From NCBI RefSeq assembly GCF_009389715.1, contig NW_024067667.1, positions 2,192,501 to 2,256,500 of the forward strand: 64,000 nt of DNA, written 5' to 3'. The DNA comes from Phoenix dactylifera (Eukaryota > Streptophyta > Magnoliopsida > Arecales > Arecaceae). The notes under the pieces were generated by a model. The model saw only the letters and a program-made list of their open reading frames with translations. It ran no database searches and was not told the DNA's origin. Shown here in pieces: positions 48,417-60,856 of this stretch. Position 1 is the stretch's first letter. Every line of letters starts with the position of its first letter. The position numbers were made by a program, and so were the translations under genes.

Positions 48417-48441
48417 TTCTCTTCTTCTTCTTCTTCTTCTC
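48417..48441 (+). repeat. CTT microsatellite upstream of TBL start
   Basis: About seven CTT repeats end 30 bp before the chosen TBL start codon, probably in the 5' UTR. Confidence 0.85.
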
Positions 48442-48470
48442 TTGAAGATGGATGCAAGAAGAGCAGGGAG

Positions 48471-51400
48471 ATGATGCTGTTAAGGCGGCGGCGTAGTGCG
48501 GTGATGCAGGTGGCGGCGGCGGGCTGCCTCGTCCTTGCCGCTGCCTCCGTCTCCCTGTTCTTTTTCCTCTGCTTCCGAGGCAGAGCGGTGGTCGTCAACC
48601 GGGGGGTGGCGGGCGGCGACGGGTGGAGGAATTTGGGATTGAAGGTGGAAGAGAAAGGAAGAAGATTTCACGAGGAGTGTAATTTGTTCGATGGGGAGTG
48701 GGTATGGGACGAGAGATATCCGCTGTATGAGTCGAAGGGTTGCCGGTTCTTGGATGAGGGATTCCGGTGCTCGGAGAACGGGAGGCCGGATAACTTCTAT
48801 ACCAAGTGGCGGTGGCAGCCCAAGCATTGCAATTTACCCAGGTTTCGTATTTTATAATCCCTCTCACTGATTCTATTTTGAATTTTGATTCTTGTTTAGT
48901 TTTGTGTGGAAAGGTGTACTTTTTCTTGATGGAAGTTGGAAGGTATAGAATGTTTCTGCAGTAAATTATTAGTTGTTGATGCGATATCATGTTTATTGAT
49001 TAATAATTGTTAGGTTCTTCAATCTTTTGAATGGAATTTGGCGTTTTTTCGTTGTTGTGTATGCGGCTTCATTAGGCTGCCTGACCTTTGTTGCTATTTT
49101 TAATTTTGATTCTATCTTTTATATTCACTTTACTGAAGTTTCCGAGTATATTGATTCCAAAAGGTAGGAATGTTAACATAAAATCATCGAAAGAAAAAGA
49201 ACTGGCTTCTTGTTTTTTTTTTTTTTTTTTAATTGTTGGTTGTGCCTTTAAGAAAGCCTGTTTTTCTTCTTATCTGATTGGAGTTTCCATGTATTATAGT
49301 TTTCTTTTCTTCTTTTGAAGTAAATTTTAAAGTTGAAGTGTTTATCCACATTGTAAGCTAAAATAAGTTTCTCAATTTCCTTCTTTATCTGTCTGTGAAG
49401 AGCTGTGTGTAAACCTGAGGACTTGACATATAAAATCCCAAGATGAGAAGGTCAAGAGGCCCACCTCATGTTATTTTTAATTTATTCTGCAAGTATAGAA
49501 CTCTTTTAGTTTGTTTTTTGAAACTAGTCTTGTGGGTGGGTGTGCTTGTGGTGTTCTTTTAAATGGCTTTGTACGTCTCTCTGTTCTTGCTAGTCTTCTC
49601 CCATCACATCCATTTATTATTACAGATATCTCCTAAAAGTTTGTGTGATTACATGATACTTGGGAAGTTCAACATTTGCAAGCCACCAAACTTTATCAGC
49701 CTATACTGCTTGCTGTCAGTTTTACTGCACTGTGTTTAGTTAGTTAGGTTCAATTGACAATTAACATGTCCAAAAGGAAGTATTTTGTGTCTTTATTCTT
49801 CCAAATTACATCACTTAAGTGATTGTTCAGTTTTATGAAAGTGGACTGTTTGCAAGTCAATTTACTAGCTTCAACAGGCAGCTTAAATTCTGCAATATCA
49901 CACGCACTTGGAAGAGCCATAGGTAAATGGAGGCAATTAAGGGTCAATTTATTATCGCTACACCTTGATATAACCTCGCTGTTGTCTCTAGACTTGCTAT
50001 GTTCCAGCACCATGCAAAGTTGCTGTTTAGAATATTCAGTTAGTGGCAGCGAGACAGACTCGTGAGACAATGTTTGAAGTGCCTAATCTTAATTATCTAC
50101 AGGTCCTACAGAAACCCTAACATTCTTTTAAAACATATTATGTCCTCCCAATCTAGAAGTAAAAATTCAAAATGCAAACAATGAGAAAAAAGGGAGAAAA
50201 GAAATTTCTTTTATTGCTATCTGAGGCAAAACTTTGTAGGAAAAGACTAATCATAACTACGTATCTTGCAGACCTTTGGCATATTTTAAGAGTTTTGCCA
50301 TGATAACCAATAATTACTTAATCAGGTCTGATTCTTAATTTCCTTCTTGCTTATCTCAGGGAGAATGGGCAAAACCAATACAAAAATTTTAATTCAACTC
50401 ATGACACTAGAATTTCAGATCTAGTTTCTTCCAGAAAAATATGAAGAAATTTATCATTTGGATGATCCAATTAAAGGCAGACATTCTTCCAAGAGAATAT
50501 TGCTGTAGGTATCAGTTAGATCAACTTTTCTATATATTCTTTCCAACTGTAATTCTTTTGCAAGTAGAGGTTCCATTATATGACTCATTGAGGCCATCAT
50601 ACTTATTGCTATTGGTGAAAAACATTTTGTTTGGCCTAAGACTGCAAGCAGAATACATCAATTGACTGCCAAACAAGGGCTGGGCAAAAGCAGCAGACTG
50701 GCATATTATGTGTCCATGCTTAATGCTGCTGAGGGACATTTCCTTGATGGATGACTTCTTGATGTCATTATCTCCACTATAAACAATATTTAGGTGGCTC
50801 CACGAATACCGTCTCCCACCTGTTTTTTCTTGTTTCTCATTTATTTGGCCAAAAATCAAGAAAATAAGGGTAAACTATGCCAAATATTTTCATTGGTATG
50901 GAATTATGGTATGTTATAGGTTGGGTAGCAACCTACACCACTATATTCATTTTTTTGTATATCTATTTTTTAAAAGAATTATATTATTTTTGGAATAAAA
51001 TTATCATTAGAACAAACTAAAAATAATGTCAAGAAAGTAATTATAGCATATTGGCACTATAAATATGCACATTCTACCATATTATTATTGGATGTAGATC
51101 AATTTTGGTCACCTGAACTTGCATCCAAAATTTGCATGAAACTAAAAATAAACCAAATGAAAGTATGAAACGCCTTTGTTTGATGAGAAAAGTATATCAA
51201 GTACTCATGGGGGTGGGGTGGGGTGGGGGGTCTGTAGAAGCCCTTGAACAATTTTAAGTTTCAAAAATTCTATATTCTAATATTATTTTTTTGGACAAAG
51301 ATTATCTAAAAATAATTAAATAATTAGATATTTTGGGGCCAGTGTAGATAATTTAGAGCTATTCTCTAAGGTAATTAGCATGCATTTCAGTAATTATCTG

Positions 51401-54400
51401 AATTGATGTTTCATTTAGATTTAATTTTTTTGTCAAAGTTCTTTCAAACCACTGGTGCTCATATTATTGCCAACAATATAGACCCAACCATCAGCTCAAA
51501 AAACCTATCCTAATCGTAAATTTTAACAAATAAACTCTAATAAACCTGTAAACAATCATTAAAAGAAATATACAACAGAAAGGCAAACAAAAGTCAAAAA
51601 GAAAAATTGGTGTTCTAATGAATCACCTGGATATAATCCATCCCAAGTGTTGAGACTGTACCTTCCCAGTGACATTCAGACAAGGCACCTGATCAATACA
51701 AGGCTGAAGATAGGGATTTAAAACCTTAATGAACTATCTGTTGAATGAATCAATTTACTTTGAAAAAGTACATACTTTTTAGTATTATGTTTGCTTTTAT
51801 CCCATGCATAATGTGTGGAGTGTACTATTATTGATCTTGTAAAGGAAATTCTTTTCTCATATTTTTATGCTCAGACATATTAACTACACTGTACGATGAC
51901 GAATTCCATTTTAATCTTATATTAGACATTATTTGGTTTTCTTACTTCTGATGGTATTGATCAATTCTACAAAAATAATTGTAGTATAATTTTACAGTTT
52001 ATTGTCATATTTCTGGCTTCTTATGTTACTTCCCCTGCCTTTTCTACAATCACGTTGTTATTTGACTTCGAACTTTTTTTTCTTCTATTCAAACATGTAA
52101 GTGCTTTATCCATAATATCCGTAATATTTATTTCCCTCACAGTCTGTGTTTGACAATGTTTTGTTTGTATGAGTATCATAATGAAAAGCAACATTAGAAC
52201 AAGTAAAATCTATGCCTCCGGTGATGATTTTTGTTCTTGTTTATAATCTCTATAATTAGTCCACTAATTGACCAAAGTGCCATGTTACCATGTTGTTATA
52301 CTTTTCTAGTTTGAGAATGTCATCAATTCCTTCTTTTTTTTTAAATCCTTGGTTTTCCATTGTGATAAAAAGGAAAAATATTGGTCATTCATTTCTCATG
52401 GAGCCTTTTCTTTTAAGAGAATATCAGTATTGATTTCTCTTACCTTTCGAGAAATCAGAAAGTATTGGTCATGTTCCTTCTTTGATCCTTTCTGTTCGCT
52501 AAATCATAGAATTCAGAAGTAATTAGCTTATATCTCTTCCTAAAACTTTCTGAAACATGATGGGATGGATTTGGATGCAACCAACAAGAATTCATGTCAT
52601 TTTCAACACAGGCTGTTGGTTTCCCCCCCTGTCACACATTCCTTCCCTCTACCTATTTAAATAATTTCAACCAAATGCATAGAGAAATACCAGGTGGTCA
52701 CTTAATAAATTCTTAAAACCCTGACTGCACTGCCTTTTTTTTTAAAAAAAATGATACATTAGTGCTTTGTTTCCCTTTAGAAAGAGGAACACTCTGTTTT
52801 TTGAATGATAATAGTATTATTTTCCATCTGCGGAAAATGTTATATCACCACACACATACACACGCGCACTCACCCTTATATGTTCTCTAAATTCTTTTTT
52901 TTCTTATTCCTAATTGAAGATTTGATGCCAAGAAGATGCTTGAAAAACTACAAAACCGACGGTTGGTATTTGCGGGTGACTCCATAGGAAGAAACCAATG
53001 GGAGTCTCTACTGTGCATGCTTTCTTCAGCCGTCTCTGACAGGGGTTCTATCTATGAAGTGAATGGCAACCCTATTACCAAACATAAGGGCTTCCTAGTG
53101 TTTAAGTTCAGGGACTACAATTGCACTGTGGAATATTACAGGGCCCCATATCTGGTGCTCCATGGTCAAGCCCCAGCTGGAATGCCAGCAAAAGTGAAGT
53201 CAACACTTAAACTGGACGTTATGGATTCGAAGTCGTCCCGATGGAGGGATGCTGATGTGCTGATCTTCAACAGTGGCCACTGGTGGAATTATGAGAAGAC
53301 CATTAGTGGGTAATTCTATAGCTGAAATTCCTTTTTCTTTCTTTCCTTTTTTTTCATATTCTCTTCATTCTTTTTATGGGTTTGGAACATGATCTGTGAA
53401 ATTATTGTCCTTAATGGGCCTCAATCTTAAGAACAAGCAGCTGTCCTTTACTCTTTTCTCAAAAGGTTCATAGCTAGATAAATTTACATATGTTATTTAT
53501 ATTTTTCTGCTTGTTCATTTTTTAAAGAAATTCAGCACATTCATGCAGAAGTGCTTATCGAATAACTTTATCATATTATTTACCATATTATTTACATCTC
53601 CTTTTTCTGGAAAGCATGTTTGCATCTTTCTGCATATATACATTCACATAACTTATGGCCATTGGCTTGAGAGATGTGTTCCTAATTCAACAGGGATATT
53701 AGTGAACATGACACTGACATCTTTCTTTAGTTTCAGTGGCCTTTTTGGGAAAAAAATTATCTGAGCCACTTATGCTAGAGGTCAGGAATTCAAATCCCCT
53801 CCAAGCTGATTATTTATTTAATTGACCTGGTATTATCTTCACTCCTTCCAATAACTATGTTTGTTATCTTGATTCATTTGAGTCATTGGCCCCTCCATGT
53901 GAATGGAGGCTGCACGTGAGGGGGTGTTAAACCTGATGTACATCTTTGACCCTTTTCCCATCAGCTTAACCTTTTGAAGTCAATTGGTTAGTTAATAATT
54001 TCTAGCGAAGAAGTGTATAATGATATATTAAATATGTAGAAGTGTGGAGGGTTGTCTTTGTGACCTTCAACGCACTAATGGTTCAGTTGTTAATGAAATA
54101 TGTCACACACATCATGCAGTCAGCCACCTTGTTATCATTGCAGCAGCTAATCAACTTATATGCTGTCATGATACATTTTTTGCTGTTCATTTTTTTAAAT
54201 TGGAAGAAGTGACTATGTTTGATTCATGGGCTGTGGCATAATGCTCTTTTCTATTCAGAGTCAAGAACTCAAGATCATAACGTGCTTAGTCTTCTGCAAA
54301 TTTGTAACTTAGGAAATCATTGCTGCTGTCTTTTAGTTAATCTGTAGTTGATAGATACATTACTTTCCTTGTACTTCAAGCAGTCTTTACCGTCTTTTTA

Positions 54401-57400
54401 TGTCATGCTTTGTTACTTGCCGAAGTATGTGGCCTACTTGAGGGGTCCTTTGAGGCTCCTTTCTTGTGTCATGTTCTCCATATTAAAGATATTACTATAT
54501 CTAACTCATAACGGAAAACTTAGCCACTACTTTGTATTATTGACAAACTTCTAATTTTAATGCCTACTATATCCATTCCTTCAAGACCATCTCTTTTTTC
54601 ATCGTAGGTGCTTTCCAACATGTCTTTTGGTTGTCATTCTCGCGAGGTATTGGTCATATAAACTCTTGTTTACTAAAGAAAACTTAAAAGAATCTGTTGA
54701 GGTTTATGGAGTTGAAATGCAATAGTGAGCTTTCTCTAGTCGGGAGGTCTATGCAAGCCAACCACGAAAGGCATGCAAAGAAGGCCTCTGAGTAGACGTG
54801 CTAGTGTTTAAGTTCTCAAGACACCTTTTGATTAGGAAGTATGAATCTTTAGGTCATTGTCTGTCCAATTCCCTTCTATTATCAGATTAAGAATCTTATA
54901 AACTTTATTTTTCTTATAGGAGAGTCCTTGGGGAAGTCTTGTGCCAAGGTAACAGTCCATTAGTCATTTTATTAGTTGGCCACTTAGTACTAGTGTAAGA
55001 GTAGCAATATATTCCTATATTGACCACCAATGTTTGGAAAGTTTATTTTGATTGTAACTTGTAAGTTGTGTTGAAAGAGTCCTATAGTTACTGGGAATTA
55101 GGATTCCATTTTAGAGTGTCAGGATCCAAATATTTTGATCCATTTGTTGTGATTGTTTTGTAAGTTATAAGTAGGCCTTTCTGGACCCAAATTACCTAGG
55201 TTGACCAATCGATCCATCATAGCAAGGACAGAGCCTCTGTAATTAAGGATGTTCTCTTTGCTGCTACCTATTGCATTCTGATAATATCTCCACTAGCTAT
55301 CTTTTATAGTTGTCTCTAAAATTTTCTTTTATTATTCCCTCGTATCTGATTCATTCTCTACTTAGCTGCATTAAAAGTCGGGCCATATTATGAATGAGTT
55401 GTTATATCGGCCTATGAATTTTCTAAACGTATTTTAATTTGCATAGTGGACATTATTTTCAAGAAGGGAGGGAGGTGAAGATGGGGATGAGTGTGGAAAG
55501 TGCTTACCAGAGATCAATCAGGACATTGTTTGACTGGGTCAATCGCGAAGTTAATACGAGTAAGACTCAGGTCATCTTTCGTACGTATTCTCCAGTGCAT
55601 TTCAGGTTTGTTTAATATTCTATAGCTTGTTCTACATGTTTAATTAATTCTATCTTTTATATTTGAAACCTAGCTTCTTTTTTTGGCCATTATAATCAAG
55701 TGTTTACGTGAATAAGTTAGCATAGCTTCAATCATCTATCAAGAATTCAATTACTCTTGTTTTATGTGTTACTGTATCCTAGTAGGCTTGCCTGACAATA
55801 TTTAAATTTTTTTGACTATTTTAATTCTCAATATGAAGAAGAAACATATGTGCTTGTAGGTGAAATTCACTGTGTTTTATATTTTGATCATTAGAATATA
55901 TTAATTAGAAGTCCATTGCAAAATATACCTTCCACCAAAGACTTGCAACACTTCATTAGAGTGACAAGGGCCTCAATGATCATCAAGAATTATGTGATGT
56001 GTTTGCCTGTCCCTTTCTTTGAAAATTTGTGATACAAATGTGGCTGGACCTAAAGATAACATAGGATTGGAGAAAGTTAATTGTGGTCTTCGCACCATTT
56101 TACGGGCACAGGGAATGACTGTTTGATAGGTTATGATGCCATCAAGTGTAGGACAGCATTTACAACTTTCCTGCTCAATCAGATAGTGTGATTACTCTGA
56201 TGACAAGTGGATCTCCCATGGAAAGTCTGCATGCATCATCATGATCCTTGGCCACAGTTTGTAGCTCTAATACCACGAAAATTCAGAAGCAAGTAAATGC
56301 AAGAATGATTATATGAGGAAGTCAATCCAATTTATAAACATAAAAGAAAAAATAGGAGGAAGAGAGCAACAGAACAAAAACAGAGAACAAAACACACACA
56401 CACACACACCACAAATACACCAGCCAGGCTGAAAGGAGAAGATCAGCTGCTGATCCAGCACTAAGAATTTGTAGAGGCAACAGAGTCCAGCATTGTTCTC
56501 AGAGCTTTGTGGCGTTAAGAATTATTTTTGCTTCTTTAAGAAGTCACTCTTATCCAGTATGCAGCCAAAAATCTGACTCTAAGATTTCCTGGCGTTTTTG
56601 AAAATCTGAGCACTCCTTTAACCAAAGGGTCTTCATCCCAATCTTTTCTCCACTTGGCTTTGACTCTCCCTAGTCTCCAGGAAGTCTATAAGGTATAAAC
56701 CTTTCAAACTTGTAGGAAAGATCTGAACTTTAGATTGTCCAAATCCCATCCAGCTGTTCGGTATAAGATGGTTGTCTCCTCATGCTGTGTACAGAACAGA
56801 CAAGATGGAGTGGGTGGTTGGTGGAGGGGGGCATCCAAGTTCTCTTCCTTAAGTTTCCAATTTCTAAGGTCTTACTGTTTATATCTGTTCAAGAAAAGAC
56901 AAGGGTTTTAGCTGGAACAAGACAGCTCCAAACTGCTTTAGCTGAGGGTGAATTTAGCTTTCAAACTATTTCAACCCCTTGAATTCTCTCAGTTATATAT
57001 TAGTTATTACTGAATGTATAAAAAAGTTATTTCTCAAAAAAAAAGGATGTATAAAAAAGTATTGAATGATCTCATTCTAAGCAGTATTCAATAATTTAAG
57101 ACATAAGTAGACTGCTTAGTAACATCACAAATTTTGCAGCGGCGGGGATTGGAAGAGAAGAGGACACTGTCACTTGGAGTCATTTCCTGAATTCAACTCT
57201 TCACGGTTTTCACTGAAAACACGGACCTGTCTGTTAGACCTATTCACAAATGTATCCATGGAGTATTCTAGTCAAGCTATGATGCCAGAGTTGGATTTGT
57301 TGAATGTGACCCTGATGACAGTGCAAAGAAAAGATGGTCATCAGTCCTTATATCACCTTGGTCCTACAGCCCGCCCCCAACATCACATGCAGGATTGCAG

Positions 57401-57530
57401 CCACTGGTGCTTACCTGGGGTTCCAGATGCCTGGAATGAACTCCTCTATGCCCTCTTCCTTAGATGGGAATCCAAGGTCCACCAAAATTTATTTGTTTCA
57501 GGCAGCAGTGGAGTGAAGCTTGATCAGTGA
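48471..57530 (+). CDS. TBL: Trichome birefringence-like (TBL) protein, polysaccharide O-acetyltransferase family
   Basis: TBL proteins acetylate cell-wall polymers (xylan, mannan, pectin, xyloglucan) in the Golgi; the substrate cannot be told here. Exons: 48471-48841, 52920-53309, 55447-55605, 57140-57530 (stop included); 1311 bp, 436 residues, all GT-AG. The N-terminus is RRRR then a membrane anchor of about 24 residues ([20 protein letters not shown]), a type II Golgi topology. The PMR5 N-domain follows: [34 protein letters not shown]. The GDS esterase motif is [11 protein letters not shown] (Ser about 145). The second catalytic motif is [19 protein letters not shown] (Asp about 392, His about 395). 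GGDW opens the last exon. I chose ATG 48471, just before the basic stretch and anchor; the frame stays open to 48078 but that part is plastid-derived and low-complexity DNA. Close to the TBL10/11 type from memory, subgroup unproven. Confidence 0.93.
48842..52919 (+). other. TBL intron 1, no gene seen
   Basis: A 4.1-kb AT-rich intron. Small ORFs on both strands (for example 49750-50070) have no recognisable domain. The G-rich motif at 51209-51230 is its only clear feature. Confidence 0.5.
51209..51230 (+). other. G-quadruplex-type motif in TBL intron 1
   Basis: Four runs of four to six G separated by single T bases, on the transcribed (sense) strand. This satisfies the usual intramolecular quadruplex pattern with one-base loops. 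Confidence 0.85.
53310..55446 (+). other. TBL intron 2, no gene seen
   Basis: AT-rich intron of 2.1 kb with no recognised transposon or RNA gene. Confidence 0.5.
55606..57139 (+). other. TBL intron 3, CA microsatellite inside
   Basis: AT-rich. A CA repeat of about nine units lies at 56391-56409. A 66-codon plus-strand ORF at 56782-56982 has no recognisable domain. Confidence 0.5.
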
Positions 57531-59450
57531 AGTGGTTGTGACTTCTATTCGAATCGACTTGCATCCGGTTCCATGATGCATCTTGCTGTTTAAATGGAAT
57601 ACTTTCCAAAGTTGTTTTTGAAGAAATTCTCTTCAGAGTCGTTGGAATGATGCAAGTCTTTTCGGCTGGTTTTTTCATGCACAGGACAACACCACTTAGA
57701 TATTCATGAGACCTGGTGTTATGTGCTATAAAGTGTTTCAGAATAGAGAAATAATTGGCATGCCAGTGTGCATACCCAATTGGAACTGGCAATATCCAAG
57801 AATAAGGAAGCAATGTCAAACTATAGAGAAAGATTACATATCAATTCAATTTCAAACTCTCGCGATCTCATTCTATTATCTAATTCAAAACATAATAGAG
57901 TTGTCTTGTTTAGTTTGTTCTGTCCTTTTCTACATTCCTTCTCCATTTAGGGTGATTATATGATGTAAGAACAGATAGAAAAATGATCTTGGTGTAAAGC
58001 TCAAGTTTACTCCTCTTTTTTTTCTGAGCATAGTTGAAATGTTATGCTTCCCTCAAGAAAGAAAGTTGAAATATTATGGATGATCTGCCACAGTTTCTCA
58101 GGTGAGTTTTCCATTGCCAACTCAAAGTGCAAGTTTCATCTGTGGAGTGTCTACAAACCAAGATTTATAAAATGGAGATTATACAATTTAAATCAGAAAG
58201 ATTAAAATGAAAAATTTATTCCTGCAATTATCTTATGTTTGCCATTACTTATTCATCATGCACAAAATGCATTCTGTATTCATCCAATTGATTCAAGTAC
58301 AAGAACATAGTGAGAAAGTTATTTTGTCCTTCTACACAGTTGGAGATGCCTGAACATGCCAGGTAGAAGAAACTTCACTTATTACAGCTAAAGCACCGTA
58401 TAGAATATATACAAAGTAGCAAAATATCAGCTTATGGTTTCTAATGATCAGCCTAATCTTCTCATATATAGTCCATAGTTGAAGGGTTGCAATAATATAC
58501 AAGTCTAGTGCTGAATCAATTCCAAATAAGTATGCATCTCAGCCTAAGATTATTTTTATCGATAAGGATATGGTTGACATGCAGCCCTACAAAATAACAG
58601 TGTATCGAACCAATTGTCGTTGTTGAAGTAGCTAGATAAGACATTGATGTTTTGTTAAGAAAATTTATCCAGAGCATAATCATGTACCCAATGATCCTGC
58701 CTGCAACAAGAACTCGAGAGGAATGTTGTAACTTCTGCAAATCTGCTGGGAAATTCTCAATCTTCCTGTGTAGCTGTTACAGCAAGTGCAAGATTAACTG
58801 CCTTTTTAAGCATTATTTTAACTATTCAATTGTTAAAATTTATGATTATAAAAAGATTAATTAGAAAATTTTGGCTGATAATTTGATATCATTGTTAACC
58901 ACTATAATGGAAGATAATGTCTACACTGGCTGATATAAGCAGGGCTGAGATATAGATTATATCGTATCGGCGAGTGATTTTTATTGACACAAACCAAAAT
59001 CTTAGCTGCAACCTAGACCGAGATGTAGATTAACCTTAAGCATTGATTCTTGAACAACAGTATCACTAAGAACATCTAGTTTGTTTGGACCCTTTTTTTT
59101 CATTAAATTCATTATAACCAGTTAATGTTAACACATCTTGATTTATATTTATGATGCATTGCATTCAATGGCAAATCTAACATCAATTAGGGTGGGCATG
59201 GGATGAAATCCCCTCTCTAGGGTGGGGATGGACCCCTCCCCATCTACTAAAAAAAAAAAAATCTTTTTTGTTTTTTTTATACTAGCATGCCTTAACACCA
59301 AAATGAAAATAATGGACAAAAAAAATTCTCATGCAATCTAATTCTTTGCTAATTCAACAAAAACCTACCCTTTTTTATTTCCTGCAAATCTACTCGAAAA
59401 AGAAAATGATAAGGGAAATAATACAAGAAGAGTCCAATGTAAATAAATCA
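57531..59450. other. Convergent spacer downstream of TBL
   Basis: Contains the TBL 3' UTR and then AT-rich DNA. No transposon or RNA gene was recognised. Poly-A/T runs at about 59248-59278. Confidence 0.5.
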
Positions 59451-60137
59451 TCAAAATCGCCAAGCGAAGGAAGGGATCCATCTCCAACCATTTTTTCTTC
59501 TCCGCCCAACGATCTCCCAACACAGAAGGCAGAAGGCAAACCCAAATATCAAAACCCCGACCTCTCTCCTCCAAATCCTCCTCCTTTTCAACCCCAGAAG
59601 CGCCGGCACCAAAACCGCAATCCCCGAATCCTTCTCCCTCCCCAGCACCGACGCCGCCGCCGTGACCGCCAGGTAGACGAGGAGTCCCACCAGTCCCCCT
59701 TCCTTCCCCGGCATCCGCTTCTCAGGCCACCCTCCGCCGCCGCTCCAAAACCCTCGCCGTCCGCCGCCGCCGCCGCCGCCGTTCTGGAAGAGGAGGAGCA
59801 TATCCAGCGGCGCCGCTGGCGGCCAGAGCCGCCGGAACGAGGCCGCGAAGGAGAGGGCCTGCCTCAGTGCCGATATCCCTGCGGATTCGATCGCTTTCCT
59901 TCGCCTTCTCTTTCCTCTTCTCCGGCCGTTTCCGCCGCCGAGGACGGCGGAGCAGGTTATCTTGGGAGAGCGAAATGTGGGTTGGAGAGGAAGGGACGGC
60001 GATTGACGAAGCGAAAGCATCATTTGGCGATGGCGATGGGAATTGAAGGGAATAACAATGGGGTTGATGGTGGGATGAAGAAGAAGAAGAGATGGGGAGT
60101 TTGAAAGAGCCGTTGGGAAAGGAGGGATTGGATCCAT
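59451..60137 (-). CDS. Intronless unknown membrane protein, transit-peptide-like N-terminus
   Basis: A 228-codon frame in a GC-rich island inside AT-rich DNA. The first 65 residues are rich in Ser, Pro and Leu with few acidic residues (LSLRQSPSLPLQPTFRSPKI), a plastid transit peptide style. Then come a basic run (GRRRGKRRRRK), a Gly tract from CCG repeats (about residues 118-140), and two hydrophobic segments near the C-terminus: GGLVGLLVYLAVTAAASVL and EVGVLIFGFAFCLLCWEIV, with basic residues between and after. The tail is NGWRWIPSFAWRF. I do not recognise the family. The opposite strand is open for 257 codons but reads as low-complexity PPP/RRR, so the minus frame is the better choice. It may lack a true upstream or downstream exon. 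Plastid membrane location is inference. Confidence 0.5.
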   Translation of the reverse strand: MDPIPPFPTALSNSPSLLLLHPTINPIVIPFNSHRHRQMMLSLRQSPSLPLQPTFRSPKITCSAVLGGGNGRRRGKRRRRKAIESAGISALRQALSFAASFRRLWPPAAPLDMLLLFQNGGGGGGGRRGFWSGGGGWPEKRMPGKEGGLVGLLVYLAVTAAASVLGREKDSGIAVLVPALLGLKRRRIWRREVGVLIFGFAFCLLCWEIVGRRRKNGWRWIPSFAWRF

Positions 60138-60366
60138 GCCGTGGAGTAGAAGTTTTATGGCAAGCGGGCGCTTGAGAAACTTTTAAATCTATTCCAAGTC
60201 CATCCAAGGAGAAAAGAAGAGAGAGATGTGCTGAAGCCTGAAGGTAAAAGTTTGAAGTAAAAGTTTTTCAAAAAAAAAAAGAGGCAATATATAAAATAAA
60301 CAACATTTATGTACTCATTTACCAGAGAATTAGTAGAAAATAAAAAATAAATATACTCCTGTTGAT
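60138..60366. other. 5' flank of the unknown gene
   Basis: Short transition from the GC-rich gene to AT-rich DNA, presumably its promoter. No element was recognised apart from a purine-rich AAAAAAAAAAGAGG tract. Confidence 0.4.
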
Positions 60367-60848
60367 TAGGGCTGTTAATGAGCCGAGCTGCTCGGGCTCG
60401 GCTCGGGCTCGGCTCAGTAAAAGCTCGGCTCGGTAGTCAAACGAGCCCGAGCCCGAGCCCAATATGAGGCTCGTTTACACTCGAGCCCGAGCCCGAGCCC
60501 GAGCAGCTCACGAGCCCAAACGAGCTCTAGTCTTCCACTGAAAAATCTTATTTCAACACTATAATTTATAAAAATCTAATCACATAGAGAAAAATAGCTT
60601 GTTATCGAGCCCGAGCCTGAGCTTGAGCCCGATTACGAGCCCGAGCTCGGGCTCGTTCTAGAGCTCATAATTGAAACGAGCTTTACGAGCTCAAGCCCGA
60701 GCCTTTGCTTTGCCAAGCAAGCCCGAGCTCGAGCCCAAAATAGAGCTCGTCACCGAGCCCGAGCCCGAGCCCGAGCCTGAGCTTCTGTGAAACGAGCCGA
60801 GCCGAGCTCTCCCAGGCTCGGGCTCGGCTCGGCTCGTTGACAGCCCTA
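60367..60848. mobile_element. hAT MITE with perfect 8-bp target duplication
   Basis: CTGTTGAT lies directly outside both ends (60359-60366 and 60849-60856). The left end TAGGGCTGTTAATGAGCCGA pairs with the reverse complement of the right end, TAGGGCTGTCAACGAGCCGA. The 482-bp interior is mostly GAGCCCGAGCTCGGGCTC-type words in both orientations, so a transcript through it would fold into long hairpins. Non-coding. It sits about 0.23 kb upstream of the unknown gene's start codon. Confidence 0.93.
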
Positions 60849-60856
60849 CTGTTGAT

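Noticed and set aside
48078..48470. In-frame N-terminal extension of TBL (start at 48078)
   Set aside because: The extension translates antisense plastid rps12 and a poly-A/CTT low-complexity stretch. The anchor-proximal ATG at 48471 gives the normal family length and topology.
59331..60104. 257-codon plus-strand ORF
   Set aside because: Reads as Pro/Arg/Ala low complexity opposite the minus-strand frame, which has a more protein-like composition with hydrophobic segments.
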